Of a stretch of 64,000 nt of DNA, positions 37,613-46,589 are shown piece after piece. The position numbers and the translations under genes are program-made. Below the pieces are notes generated by a model. It did no database searches and was not told the origin of the DNA. It saw only the letters and a list, made by a program, of their open reading frames with translations. Positions within the stretch are counted from its first letter, which is position 1. The number at the start of each line of letters is the position of its first letter. The DNA comes from Phormidesmis priestleyi ULC007 (GTDB lineage Bacteria > Cyanobacteriota > Cyanobacteriia > Leptolyngbyales > Leptolyngbyaceae), in contig NZ_MPPI01000006.1 of the NCBI RefSeq assembly GCF_001895925.1, forward strand, positions 124,001 to 188,000, read 5' to 3'.

Positions 37613-39703
37613 ATGAAAGTTCATCTGTTTCTGAAGCGCTACCTCGCCGCATTGAATCAGTATAAGTGGGCAGGACTTACTTCCTTTGCTTGCATTTCAG
37701 CGATTGCTGGAGTTGCGACGACGCGGCTGCCTGAAACCACTCATCTCGCTCAGGGAAAATTACTCTATAAGCCTATTGTTGAAGCAGCTCCAGCAACCGG
37801 AACTCAAGCAGTCGCGCAGAATTCTGTGCCTGGTATTGAGTCATTAATCTCCGATCAGCTACTGCAACAAACTTCTGACACGTTGGAGGCAAAACATCAG
37901 TCGATCGTGCCCAACGAGCTTCGGAATCGCATCAAGTTAGAGAAAGATCCCAAGCAAGAAAATCGGATTTTGATTCAGTCTCAAGATAGCAACGCAGAGC
38001 AGGCAAAACTCGTTGTTGAATCGTTTGTCAACACAGTGAGCAATCAAAGCCTTGCACACAAACGCAAGGAGGTTGAAGCCTCTCTTAAACTACTAGAAAA
38101 ACGCAAGGCATTGTTGAGAAATAATCTTCGAGTTGCTGAAGAGAAGTTGAGAGAGTTTGGCAGACGGGAGAAGCCCGCGATTCAAGCAGCCGTAGACGGT
38201 AGTTTGGTCTCTGCAATCACGACGATTCAACAGCAACAGCGCCAATTTCGTCAACAGCTTGAAGGAACAAATGCCGAAATTGCCAGTCTCCAAAATCAAC
38301 TCGGAATGACTCCACAGCAAGCCTATGTTGCATCGGCGCTGAGTGCTGATCCGACGATCGCCAACCTCACCACAAAAATTGCTGACATCAAATCACAAGT
38401 TGAAGTACAGCGTCGCGAACTACAGCCCAAACACCCAGACATCATCGCCTTACAGTATCAACAGCAAGTCAATGAAACTCAACTTCAGCGGAGAGTTGCA
38501 GAGATTGCAGGTGCCAACAGGGGGAGTTCTCCAGTTCAAATGGTTGCTCTTCGCAGAGTTAGTAACCTGGACAAGGCACGACAAGATTTGGCCAATAAGC
38601 TGGTGAATTTGCAAACTCAGCGCGATCGTTTAGCTCAAGAGTTAGGCATTCTCAGTCGATCTGAACCTGAGCTACGGCAAAATTATCAGGACGGGACAGA
38701 ACTGAAACTAGAGCAGGAAAAACTGACAAAAGAAGTCGCTCGCTATCGAGAAACCTTTGATCAGACAGAAAAGCAATTGGCGGCGGCTGAACTAAAGAAG
38801 GCAGAAACCAGAAGCGATTGGGCGAGTGAGGGCACACCGCAGGTTAAAGAGATATCCAATGGGTTGTTGAATCGTCCTGTCATTCTGCTGGCAGGAGGCG
38901 TGTTAGGAGTCCTGATTGCTGGCACTACAGTACTACTACTAGATATACTGGGAGGCAGACTTTTGATTCCTGAAGAAGTTCAAGCAATTCTGCAACAACG
39001 GGTGCCATTTTTAGGAGTTTTACCGCATCTTTCCAAGCAAGCCGAGCAAAAATTTCCAGTTTTAATCAAGACAGACTCGCCTGATCTAGACGCTTACGAG
39101 TTGCTTCGGAGTAGTCTACATCGTCATAGCCAAAATCAGCCACTCAAAATGGTTGTGCTGTCTAGCACTCGCAAAGGTGAAGGCAAAACGATCGCTGCCT
39201 ACAACCTGGCGATCGCGTCAGCCAGAGCGGGAAAGAAAACTCTGTTGATTGAAGCAGATTTGCGAACATCTTCGCAGGTGCAGATGTTAGGAGTTCCTAC
39301 CTATCAGAGTGAGGAATTAGGTTCTCTACCCGAAGGTATGCAGATTGAAAGCGTTCAGCCAGTGCCCCACATTAAGAACTTATTTGTTTTACCCAGTTCA
39401 GGCTGTGTAGAACAGGTGACAGAGGTCTTAGACTCTAGCCAGATGCAGGAGTTGTTAAAGCTGGCGCGAGATGAATTTGAGTTTGTAGTGATCGACGCAA
39501 CCGCTCTCCGTTTTAGTGATGCGCTGTTGATTGAACCCCTCACCGATGGGCTAGTTTTGATGACTCGACCCAGTTACACCGATCGCCGTAGCTTCAAGGT
39601 TGTGATTGAAAAATTAACAGAATTTAGCGACATCAAACTGCTTGGCGTGGTCATGAACAATGTCGCAAACTCAAATAAACATGCCCACTTGCTATCGCTG
39701 TAG
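37613..39703 (+). CDS. Wzc-like PCP protein with degenerate BY-kinase domain
   Basis: I chose the ATG at 37613 (MKVHLFLKRYLAALNQYKWAG) because the upstream frame overlaps the OPX gene. The protein has 696 residues: a Wzz-like N-terminus with first membrane helix (20-37), a long periplasmic coiled coil (about 130-390), a second helix (about 425-445) and a cytoplasmic ATPase. Walker A is STRKGEGKT, A' is LLIEADLR (usual form LLIDADLR) and Walker B is FVVIDATAL. No C-terminal tyrosine cluster is visible; the end is NNVANSNKHAHLLSL. It may therefore work as an ATPase or scaffold without normal tyrosine cycling. It pairs with the OPX gene. Confidence 0.85.
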   Translation: MKVHLFLKRYLAALNQYKWAGLTSFACISAIAGVATTRLPETTHLAQGKLLYKPIVEAAPATGTQAVAQNSVPGIESLISDQLLQQTSDTLEAKHQSIVPNELRNRIKLEKDPKQENRILIQSQDSNAEQAKLVVESFVNTVSNQSLAHKRKEVEASLKLLEKRKALLRNNLRVAEEKLREFGRREKPAIQAAVDGSLVSAITTIQQQQRQFRQQLEGTNAEIASLQNQLGMTPQQAYVASALSADPTIANLTTKIADIKSQVEVQRRELQPKHPDIIALQYQQQVNETQLQRRVAEIAGANRGSSPVQMVALRRVSNLDKARQDLANKLVNLQTQRDRLAQELGILSRSEPELRQNYQDGTELKLEQEKLTKEVARYRETFDQTEKQLAAAELKKAETRSDWASEGTPQVKEISNGLLNRPVILLAGGVLGVLIAGTTVLLLDILGGRLLIPEEVQAILQQRVPFLGVLPHLSKQAEQKFPVLIKTDSPDLDAYELLRSSLHRHSQNQPLKMVVLSSTRKGEGKTIAAYNLAIASARAGKKTLLIEADLRTSSQVQMLGVPTYQSEELGSLPEGMQIESVQPVPHIKNLFVLPSSGCVEQVTEVLDSSQMQELLKLARDEFEFVVIDATALRFSDALLIEPLTDGLVLMTRPSYTDRRSFKVVIEKLTEFSDIKLLGVVMNNVANSNKHAHLLSL

Positions 39704-39738
39704 ATTGCGAAAAACTTGATTCTGAGGTGACTGTGGAA

Positions 39739-41850
39739 ATGCAGAACAAAATCATTCATCACTACAGAATTATCAAACCGCTGGGAGCCGGAGCCTTTGG
39801 ACAAACCTACCTGGCTCAAAACTTGAAACTGCCAGGTGAGCCTGTGTGTGTGGTTAAACAACTAAAGCCGCAAAGCACTGATCCCGAATCGGTTAAGGCA
39901 GCAAAGATGCTGTTCGATCGCGAGGCGAAAACCCTACATAAAATTGGAAGTCATGAGCGAATTCCTCAAATCTTGGACTACTTTAAGGAAGATCAAGAAT
40001 TCTACTTGGTTCAAGAGTATATTGAAGGAAAAACGTTAAGAGAAGAGTTAGACAGTCAGCAGTCTTGGGATGAAAGCCAAGCAATTCTATTTCTGCAAGA
40101 AATTCTGCGGATTATAGCGTTTATTCATTCTCAAAAAATCATTCATCGCGATATTAAACCCGAAAATATTGTCCGTAGAGCTTCAGATCAAACGCTGTTT
40201 TTAATTGATTTTGGAGCCGTTAAACAATCTTGCTGTGATCGTCAACAGCCATCATCCACAATCATTCACAGCCGTGGATACAGTCCCCCAGAACAACTCG
40301 CTGGAATTCCAGAGCCAAGCAGCGACATCTATGCATTAGGAATGACTTGCATTGAGGCATTAACTAAAGCCACGTCCAAATCTTTCATACAGCTTAGAAA
40401 GACTAAAACTCAAAAAATTAACTGGTCTGAAAGCTTAAGAATTTGTCCTGAGTTCAAATCTATTCTGGATAAGATGGTCTGTATTAACTCTCAAGATCGG
40501 TATCCGACTGCTAATTGTGTGTTGCGAGATCTAGAACACATTGCCACTAGCTCCCCCAACAACTACACGCCAACAGAGATTACTACGTCTCACAATTTAC
40601 ACACTTACACGCCTACAGAGTTGAGAGCGGACAGTTTTACAGATTCCTCTTTAGGTTCAGGAGATTTTGAACAACCGTCGGAAGCGAGTCCCATTCTCAA
40701 AACTTCAGCGCCTCCACTGAAGAAGAAACTGAACTCCAGAGAGTTATCACTAGAATTGATTGAGTGCCTTAAAGATAAACAGAGAGCGCCACAGCCTAAA
40801 AAAGTAGTGGATACGACTCGCCAGTGGCTAAGAAAGAAATTTCTGATTATATCTGGCTCTTTAATTTTTACGGTTGTCGGGCTGCCGCTTGTTCTGATTC
40901 TTAATCACATTCATAAATCTGCCCATCTCTCCAACACAACCAGCAGTGAAACTGTCAATAGTCAAGAAACGTCAGCTATTTTCGAGGAAAAGAGTAACTT
41001 TAAAGAACACTCATCAGCAATAAAATTCTTAGCATTCGCACCCGATCGCAAGACCCTAATTTCTGGCAGTGAAGCAGGTTTAGTCAAACTGCGAGACATA
41101 CAGAATTCGTCAACCACGACTCTCACTCAAACTCAAAGTCAGATTTTGGCAATGTCTAGTAGTGCTAATGGAAACACTTTAGCGATTGCCACCGAAGGTA
41201 AGTTGATTGAACTTTGGGACTTGAAACATCATAAAAAGATGAACCAAATTCCAACTCAACAGCTTGTTTGGTCACTTGCACTGAGCCAATATAGTGATTT
41301 AGCGGCTGGGGTAGTGGGCAAGATTAAGCTGTGGAAGATTCAGCCAAAGCTATCGGAAACGAAGCAACTTCCAGATGAGCGTTCTCAGTCAATCACATTT
41401 AATCCTGCTGCTGACGTTCTTGCTAGAGGAAGCGCTGATGGCACTGTCAAAATTTCTCATCTCGCATCTAACAAATCACAAAGCTTCCATAAACACTCAA
41501 ACGCCGTCAATGCTGTTGCAATTGATGTCAACGGTGCACTTCTATTCACGGGTAGCGAAGACGATACAATTCGCATCTGGAATCTATATGCGCTGAGTGA
41601 ACATATATTGCCTACCATACAGGCAGATTTGGGTGGGGTGAAGGCGATCGCAAGTAGTCCCGCTGCAAAAATAGTGGCTGGAGGCGGCGCTTACGGCACA
41701 GTTAAAATTTGGAACTGGCAGACAGGTAAAGCGATCGCCAGATCCTCAAATCATTTAACAGAAGTTACTGCACTGGCGTTTAGTCCAGAGGGTCAAGTGC
41801 TGGCCGTTGGTGACAGAGAAGGCAACATTGTGATTTATACCTTAAAGTAA
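39739..41850 (+). CDS. Ser/Thr protein kinase with C-terminal WD40 propeller
   Basis: The start is the ATG at 39739, or GTG at 39727/39733. The 703-residue protein has a kinase domain at about 5-265: LGAGAFGQTYLAQ loop, VVKQL Lys, HRDIKPEN catalytic loop and DFGAVK metal motif. A linker with Thr/Pro repeats (YTPTEI, YTPTELRA) could be autophosphorylated and bound by an FHA domain. One membrane helix (about 370-392) precedes about seven WD40 blades (430-703). This is a typical kinase-TM-sensor layout. The FHA gene follows 31 bp downstream. Confidence 0.92.
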   Translation: MQNKIIHHYRIIKPLGAGAFGQTYLAQNLKLPGEPVCVVKQLKPQSTDPESVKAAKMLFDREAKTLHKIGSHERIPQILDYFKEDQEFYLVQEYIEGKTLREELDSQQSWDESQAILFLQEILRIIAFIHSQKIIHRDIKPENIVRRASDQTLFLIDFGAVKQSCCDRQQPSSTIIHSRGYSPPEQLAGIPEPSSDIYALGMTCIEALTKATSKSFIQLRKTKTQKINWSESLRICPEFKSILDKMVCINSQDRYPTANCVLRDLEHIATSSPNNYTPTEITTSHNLHTYTPTELRADSFTDSSLGSGDFEQPSEASPILKTSAPPLKKKLNSRELSLELIECLKDKQRAPQPKKVVDTTRQWLRKKFLIISGSLIFTVVGLPLVLILNHIHKSAHLSNTTSSETVNSQETSAIFEEKSNFKEHSSAIKFLAFAPDRKTLISGSEAGLVKLRDIQNSSTTTLTQTQSQILAMSSSANGNTLAIATEGKLIELWDLKHHKKMNQIPTQQLVWSLALSQYSDLAAGVVGKIKLWKIQPKLSETKQLPDERSQSITFNPAADVLARGSADGTVKISHLASNKSQSFHKHSNAVNAVAIDVNGALLFTGSEDDTIRIWNLYALSEHILPTIQADLGGVKAIASSPAAKIVAGGGAYGTVKIWNWQTGKAIARSSNHLTEVTALAFSPEGQVLAVGDREGNIVIYTLK

Positions 41851-41881
41851 ATGCTGATTTTTTGAATTAAGGATTTGACGT

Positions 41882-43948
41882 ATGGTAACCAAGAACAGCC
41901 AGCTATTAACTCATATCCACGAACTAAAACAGCTAATTGCCGACGATCTTGATAAAGATCAGTTCTTTCAACAGATTAGTCAAGATTTAGATCAAATTGT
42001 CCATGATTTAGGTTCAGAAAAGCTAGTTGTCCATCTTTTGAGTGGCGATCGAGACTTAGCAAACTCGTTTTATCATCTCCTAAACCCTAACCAAGATCTA
42101 GAGCAGAAGTATCAGTTTCGGTTTCAGGAATTGCCAAATCGATCGTTACAAGAACAGAAGTCTGTGCATCCAGCCTTTTTGGTGCTGCAACCACTAGAAG
42201 ACGAGGTTAGACAGACTCGTTACACGCTTTCATTAAAAGAAGCGGTGATTGGACGTAAACCTGAGTGTGATATCTACATTCCCGATCACTACACTTGTGT
42301 GAGTGGGCGGCATCTGGAGGTGCATGGTTACTCAACAAACGATCAAGTTTCTCCCGATCAGTGGCAAGTCCAAAATTGTGCTGAGTGTAAGAACGGCACC
42401 TATATTAATGGTGAACCGCTTGTTGGTAGTCGCATTCTAAAATCTGGCGATCGTCTAGTCTTAGGGGACAAACTTCTAAGCTCCAAGAGTCCCCAACTTA
42501 TATTTGCGTGTCCGTCTATCTCAAATAAAGTTTCGACAGAGGCTGACCATAACCCCTATAGAAGATTAGTAAACTGCGATGTTCTATTTCTCGTTGCAGA
42601 TTCTAAACGTGAAAGTTTAGAAGCAGAAAAATTGTTAGATTTAGCCAGTGCTAATACTAGACTTGAGGTGTTTTCGATCACTTTGGTGCATGGCTCGATC
42701 GAGGTTTTTCAGATTACTCAACAAGAGGATTCTCCTATAAGTTTGGCGGATCTAAATCAGCAGTTGACTTTCATCAGTGAAAAGCAAGGCAGTTTTAAGC
42801 TTCAACGCATCTTATTTCAAATCAACTTAATCATTACTGAAGTTAATCAGATTCTTCTCAAAAAAAAAGAAAAACTCAAACAAGAGATTGAGGAAATTGA
42901 AGCTCAACAATCACCCGGAAATAGAAAAAGTATTGAAGCCGTATCCTTACTGTTAAAAGCAATTAATGAGCAAAAGATGGACTTGTTAAAAGCGATCAAT
43001 TCTTCAGTCAGCCAAGCAAAACAAGATTTACTAGATGATTCATTATCAGACAGTATTCTACAGAAAATTCAGGAACTTGTGGATGACCTAGAAGCGCAAG
43101 TATTTAAGCAAGAAGGTAAGAAATATTTAGAACTAAAAGCTAAAGGGTTTGAGTCAAACGTGAATGACTTCATTGTCCAATTTTGTGAAAATGAACTGTT
43201 CAAATGGGCTGATGAAGAATGGAGAAAGATTCGTAAGGAATATGGTAACGGCGGTTTGGAAAGCTTAGTCAGAAGCTCAAATAGACTGCTGAAAACAGCC
43301 TGTGCAAACAGCAACAAAAACTGCACTGCGAAAATTAGGCCCAGACTTGAGGTTGAAGGAGTTTTTCAAGCTTCTCTAAGAAGAATACCTGTCAGAATTG
43401 AATATCAGGCAGAGCCAGCTTGGATTTATTTTATCAAGAAAATTAGAGGTTCTGTTTTTCAAGTCATGGGTATTCTATTTCTCTTCAGCTTTCTCGGTTT
43501 CAGCAGAACCATTATTATCAGAATCATCAACAAACAGATCTCTAGCTCTTTCTTTTTGTCTATTTTTGTCTTTGGTTTTATTGCTTGGTTGACATATAAA
43601 TTATACAAAGATTATCAAAAAAATAGAGACTTTGACATCCATAAGTCAGCAGAGAAAATTAGACAAGACTTAAAGAATTACTATTACAAGGTAGTCAAAA
43701 ATCGCTTTGTTGAGAGGATAACTCAAAGATTAGAATCCCAGTTAAAAGAAGAAATTGACGTGTTTGATCAGAGCCTTAAATCTTCCTTGGATATCACGAA
43801 CAAAAACTCTTCCGAAACAAAAGACAGTCAGGTAGATACTAAAAGCTATCTAAGAGACTGCCAGGATCAAACTAGGAGATTAGAGAGAAAACTGAGAGAT
43901 TTTCAAAAAATCAAAGACAAATTCCAAAGGCTTCAGTCGAGCAGCTAA
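41882..43948 (+). CDS. FHA-domain membrane protein
   Basis: The 688-residue protein has an N-terminal helical region (1-100), an FHA domain at about 112-200 (YTLSLKEAVIGRKPECDIYI, then YTCVSGRHLEVHGY and NGTYINGEPL), a helical mid-region with a basic segment (KKKEKLKQEIEEIEAQ), two membrane helices (about 520-545 and 555-575) and a coiled-coil tail. FHA domains bind phosphothreonine, so the kinase encoded just upstream is the obvious partner. The stalk and paired helices recall dynamin-like proteins, but there is no GTPase motif. AAGGA precedes the ATG. The gene is AT-rich and closes the operon. Confidence 0.85.
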   Translation: MVTKNSQLLTHIHELKQLIADDLDKDQFFQQISQDLDQIVHDLGSEKLVVHLLSGDRDLANSFYHLLNPNQDLEQKYQFRFQELPNRSLQEQKSVHPAFLVLQPLEDEVRQTRYTLSLKEAVIGRKPECDIYIPDHYTCVSGRHLEVHGYSTNDQVSPDQWQVQNCAECKNGTYINGEPLVGSRILKSGDRLVLGDKLLSSKSPQLIFACPSISNKVSTEADHNPYRRLVNCDVLFLVADSKRESLEAEKLLDLASANTRLEVFSITLVHGSIEVFQITQQEDSPISLADLNQQLTFISEKQGSFKLQRILFQINLIITEVNQILLKKKEKLKQEIEEIEAQQSPGNRKSIEAVSLLLKAINEQKMDLLKAINSSVSQAKQDLLDDSLSDSILQKIQELVDDLEAQVFKQEGKKYLELKAKGFESNVNDFIVQFCENELFKWADEEWRKIRKEYGNGGLESLVRSSNRLLKTACANSNKNCTAKIRPRLEVEGVFQASLRRIPVRIEYQAEPAWIYFIKKIRGSVFQVMGILFLFSFLGFSRTIIIRIINKQISSSFFLSIFVFGFIAWLTYKLYKDYQKNRDFDIHKSAEKIRQDLKNYYYKVVKNRFVERITQRLESQLKEEIDVFDQSLKSSLDITNKNSSETKDSQVDTKSYLRDCQDQTRRLERKLRDFQKIKDKFQRLQSSS

Positions 43949-44253
43949 TTTTCAACTAAGCTCTGGCATAATCCCTATTGCTATTGCTGTCGATCGTCCC
44001 CGGTGTCAAAGCGTTAATTCTCAAAGCAACCGTGCAAAATCAGGATGTTGGCTTTATGCGATCGGGATAGTCGAAGGAATCATCAGTTGAATAAGCCCTA
44101 ATGCAATCAATTAGCCAAACGTTGCACTCCTGAAGCTGCAAGCCCTGAAAGCTCGTGAAACCGTTCAAAAACTATCCAGACTACTGATTTGACGAGGAAT
44201 GGAATTATCAGACGGCTGATAGGAACGTCGCTACGCTACTCTAGAAATGGGTC
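43949..44253. other. Intergenic region with family D repeat
   Basis: There is no gene in these 305 bp. Positions 44120-44187 match 63686-63745 (AAGCCCTGAAA, then GAACCGTTCAAAAA, then TATCC or TGTCC). The segment before the chemosensory operon must also hold its promoter, but no clear boxes stand out. Confidence 0.45.
44120..44187. repeat. Family D repeat, copy 1
   Basis: The segment GCAAGCCCTGAAAGCTCGTG, then AAACCGTTCAAAAACTATCC, resembles 63686-63745 over about 60 bp, with several mismatches. It may be the end of an old mobile element. There is no coding capacity. Confidence 0.45.
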
Positions 44254-44271
44254 TTGGTGGGCTGTTTGAAT

Positions 44272-45888
44272 ATGTTAAATCGCTGGAAAATTAGTACTAA
44301 AATTGCTACGGGCTTTGCACTGGGGTTAGCGATCTTTACCACGATCGGCATCATTTCTTATCGAGGGACAGAGCAAGTCATTTCAACCGCTCGTCAAGAA
44401 AAGCAAACCTATCAGGTGTTAAGTCAGGTAGAAGACATTCTTTCGTTGGTTAAAGATGCAGAAACGGGGCAACGAGGCTATTTGCTGACTAGCGACAATC
44501 GCTATCTCAGGCCCTACAATCAAGCGCGAACTGCGCTTAGAGCAAGACTTGATGAATTCAAGCGTTTAGTCCAAGATAATCCAGGTCAACAGAGTTATGT
44601 TCAGACCCTAGATTCTCTCGTCGGCCAAAAGCTAGCCGAGCTTGACAACACCATTCGTCTTAAACAAGCCAACAAATCTGATGCCGCACTAAAAGTGGTT
44701 CAAGATGGTGAGGGCAAGCGGTTGATGGATCAGATTCGCGACACTGTATCGCGGATGAAAGCTGGAGAGCGCGATTTATTGCGGACCCGATCGCAGATCG
44801 CCGAAAACTCTGCCCGCCGCACCCTCAATAGCGTTCTCTATGGAATGCCATTAGGGATTTTGCTCCTGGCTTTAATTGGCGTGATTCTAAATCGTCAGAT
44901 TACCCGTCCGCTTAACCGAGTTTCAGCAGTGGCGCAAAAGGTCGCCGATGGAGATCTGACCCAATCACTCGAATGCACCAGAAATAACACCGAAATCGAA
45001 AAACTGATGACGGCGTTTCAAAATATGACCAAAAGTTTGAGTGCTTTAATCACCCAAGCCCAAAAATCTGGCATTCAGATCAGCACGTCTACCACTCAGA
45101 TCGCGGCGGCAGGGAGACAGCTTGAAGCCACAGTCAATGAGCAAGTTGCCTCAATGCACGAAGTGAATGCTACGTCTCGACAAATTGCATCAACGGCAGG
45201 CGAGTTGGCAAAATCAATGGATGGCGTAGCGGCAACGGCTCACACCACGACCGAAGCGGCCTCTAATAGCCAAACCAATCTGAATAAAATGCAATCAGCA
45301 ATGCAAAACTTAGTGCTGGCGACAAACGCGATTTCAGCAAAGCTAACTGTGGTGGATGAGAAAGCGAATAATATTAATACAGTCGTGACCACGATTACAA
45401 AAGTTGCCGATCAAGCGAATTTGTTGTCTTTGAATGCGGCGATCGAAGCCGAAAAAGCCGGAGAATATGGAGCCGGGTTTGCAGTCGTGGCCCGAGAAAT
45501 TCGTCGCCTTGCCGATCAGTCAGCCGTTGCCACCCTCGAAATTGAACAAATGGTCAAAGAAATGCAATCATCGGTGTCTACGGGCGTGATGGAGGTCGAT
45601 AAATTTAGCAAAGAAGTCGGACAATATGTGAATGATGTCGGCGATATTAGTCAGCAAATTGCTGGATTTATTCAAAACGTGCAAGGATTAACGCCTCAGT
45701 TTGGAGCTGTCAGCCAACGCATGGATGAACAATATCGAGGGGCAGAGCAGATTAGTTTGGCGATCGGACAACTCAGCGATGCCTCTTATCAAACGGTGCA
45801 ATCAATCCAGGAAACCAACAACGCCCTGACTCAATTAGATGACGCTGCCCAGGGCTTGCAGCGAGAAATCTCTCAATTCAAGGTGTGA
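44272..45888 (+). CDS. Methyl-accepting chemotaxis protein with CHASE3-like sensor
   Basis: The ATG at 44272 gives MLNRWKISTKIATGFALG; a TTG at 44254 is less likely. The 538-residue protein has a first membrane helix (about 9-30), a helical periplasmic CHASE3-type sensor (about 40-180, with VKDAETGQRGYLLTSD), a second membrane helix (about 187-208), a HAMP domain and a long signalling helix hairpin whose tip reads KVADQANLLSLNAAIEAEKAGEYGAGFAVVAREIRRLADQS. This is the receptor of the downstream CheW-CheA pathway. It has no C-terminal CheR-tether peptide, and no cheR gene is visible in this cluster. Confidence 0.94.
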   Translation: MLNRWKISTKIATGFALGLAIFTTIGIISYRGTEQVISTARQEKQTYQVLSQVEDILSLVKDAETGQRGYLLTSDNRYLRPYNQARTALRARLDEFKRLVQDNPGQQSYVQTLDSLVGQKLAELDNTIRLKQANKSDAALKVVQDGEGKRLMDQIRDTVSRMKAGERDLLRTRSQIAENSARRTLNSVLYGMPLGILLLALIGVILNRQITRPLNRVSAVAQKVADGDLTQSLECTRNNTEIEKLMTAFQNMTKSLSALITQAQKSGIQISTSTTQIAAAGRQLEATVNEQVASMHEVNATSRQIASTAGELAKSMDGVAATAHTTTEAASNSQTNLNKMQSAMQNLVLATNAISAKLTVVDEKANNINTVVTTITKVADQANLLSLNAAIEAEKAGEYGAGFAVVAREIRRLADQSAVATLEIEQMVKEMQSSVSTGVMEVDKFSKEVGQYVNDVGDISQQIAGFIQNVQGLTPQFGAVSQRMDEQYRGAEQISLAIGQLSDASYQTVQSIQETNNALTQLDDAAQGLQREISQFKV

Positions 45889-45894
45889 CAGATC

Positions 45895-46572
45895 ATGCTC
45901 ATGAACGACTGCTGGAATCAAATCGGCGTTTGGGGCGATCGCTCATGCAGTCAGCTAGAAACGGTGACTCACTGCCGCAACTGTCCCGTTTATTCGACGG
46001 CAGGGCGCAGTTTGTTAGAGCGAGATATTCCGCTTGATTATCTCAACGAGTGGATGGCCGCGATCGCCACACCCGCAAACGAAGTGATCAATCCTTCGGA
46101 CGATCGCCCTGTCTTAAAAGGGTCAGCAGATCCGCTGTCTGTGATTCTGTTTCGTCTCGGAGACGAACAGTTTGCCCTACCCGTGAGCGTACTCCACGAA
46201 GTCACCCATCCTGGTGCAATTCACCGATTGCCTCATCGCAGCAACGACGTGTTTTTGGGGCTGATTAACATTCGGGGCGAGATTTTGATGACAATATCGT
46301 TGAGTCAGTTTCTCGGCTTAAAATCGGTGACAGATTCTTCGTCTCTCAATCGACTGTTAGTAGTGGGGCACGACGATCGCAAGTGGGTGTTTCCAGTCGA
46401 TGAAGTGCATCGCATTCATCGCGTCCAGGCAAGTGAGTTAAAAGAAGTGCCTGTTGTTGTGTCTCAAGCAAGTCAGGCATACACCCAAGGGATTATTGAC
46501 TGGCAGACCAAAAAGGTGAATTATCTGGATGCTGACCTGTTGTTTTACACACTTGAGCGCAGCCTATTGTGA
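45895..46572 (+). CDS. CheW-type adaptor with N-terminal Cys cluster (WspD-like)
   Basis: The 225-residue protein starts with the Cys-rich segment CWNQIGVWGDRSCSQLETVTHCRNCPVY, a hallmark of WspD-like adaptors and a possible metal site. A CheW domain follows from about residue 78 (SVILFRLGDEQFALPVSVLHEVTHPGAIHRLPHRSNDVFLGLINIRGEILMTISL). It couples the receptor to the kinase. It starts 6 bp after the MCP gene, and its stop codon overlaps a possible upstream cheA start. Confidence 0.92.
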   Translation: MLMNDCWNQIGVWGDRSCSQLETVTHCRNCPVYSTAGRSLLERDIPLDYLNEWMAAIATPANEVINPSDDRPVLKGSADPLSVILFRLGDEQFALPVSVLHEVTHPGAIHRLPHRSNDVFLGLINIRGEILMTISLSQFLGLKSVTDSSSLNRLLVVGHDDRKWVFPVDEVHRIHRVQASELKEVPVVVSQASQAYTQGIIDWQTKKVNYLDADLLFYTLERSLL

Positions 46573-46589
46573 TGAGCCGTGGAGACCCT

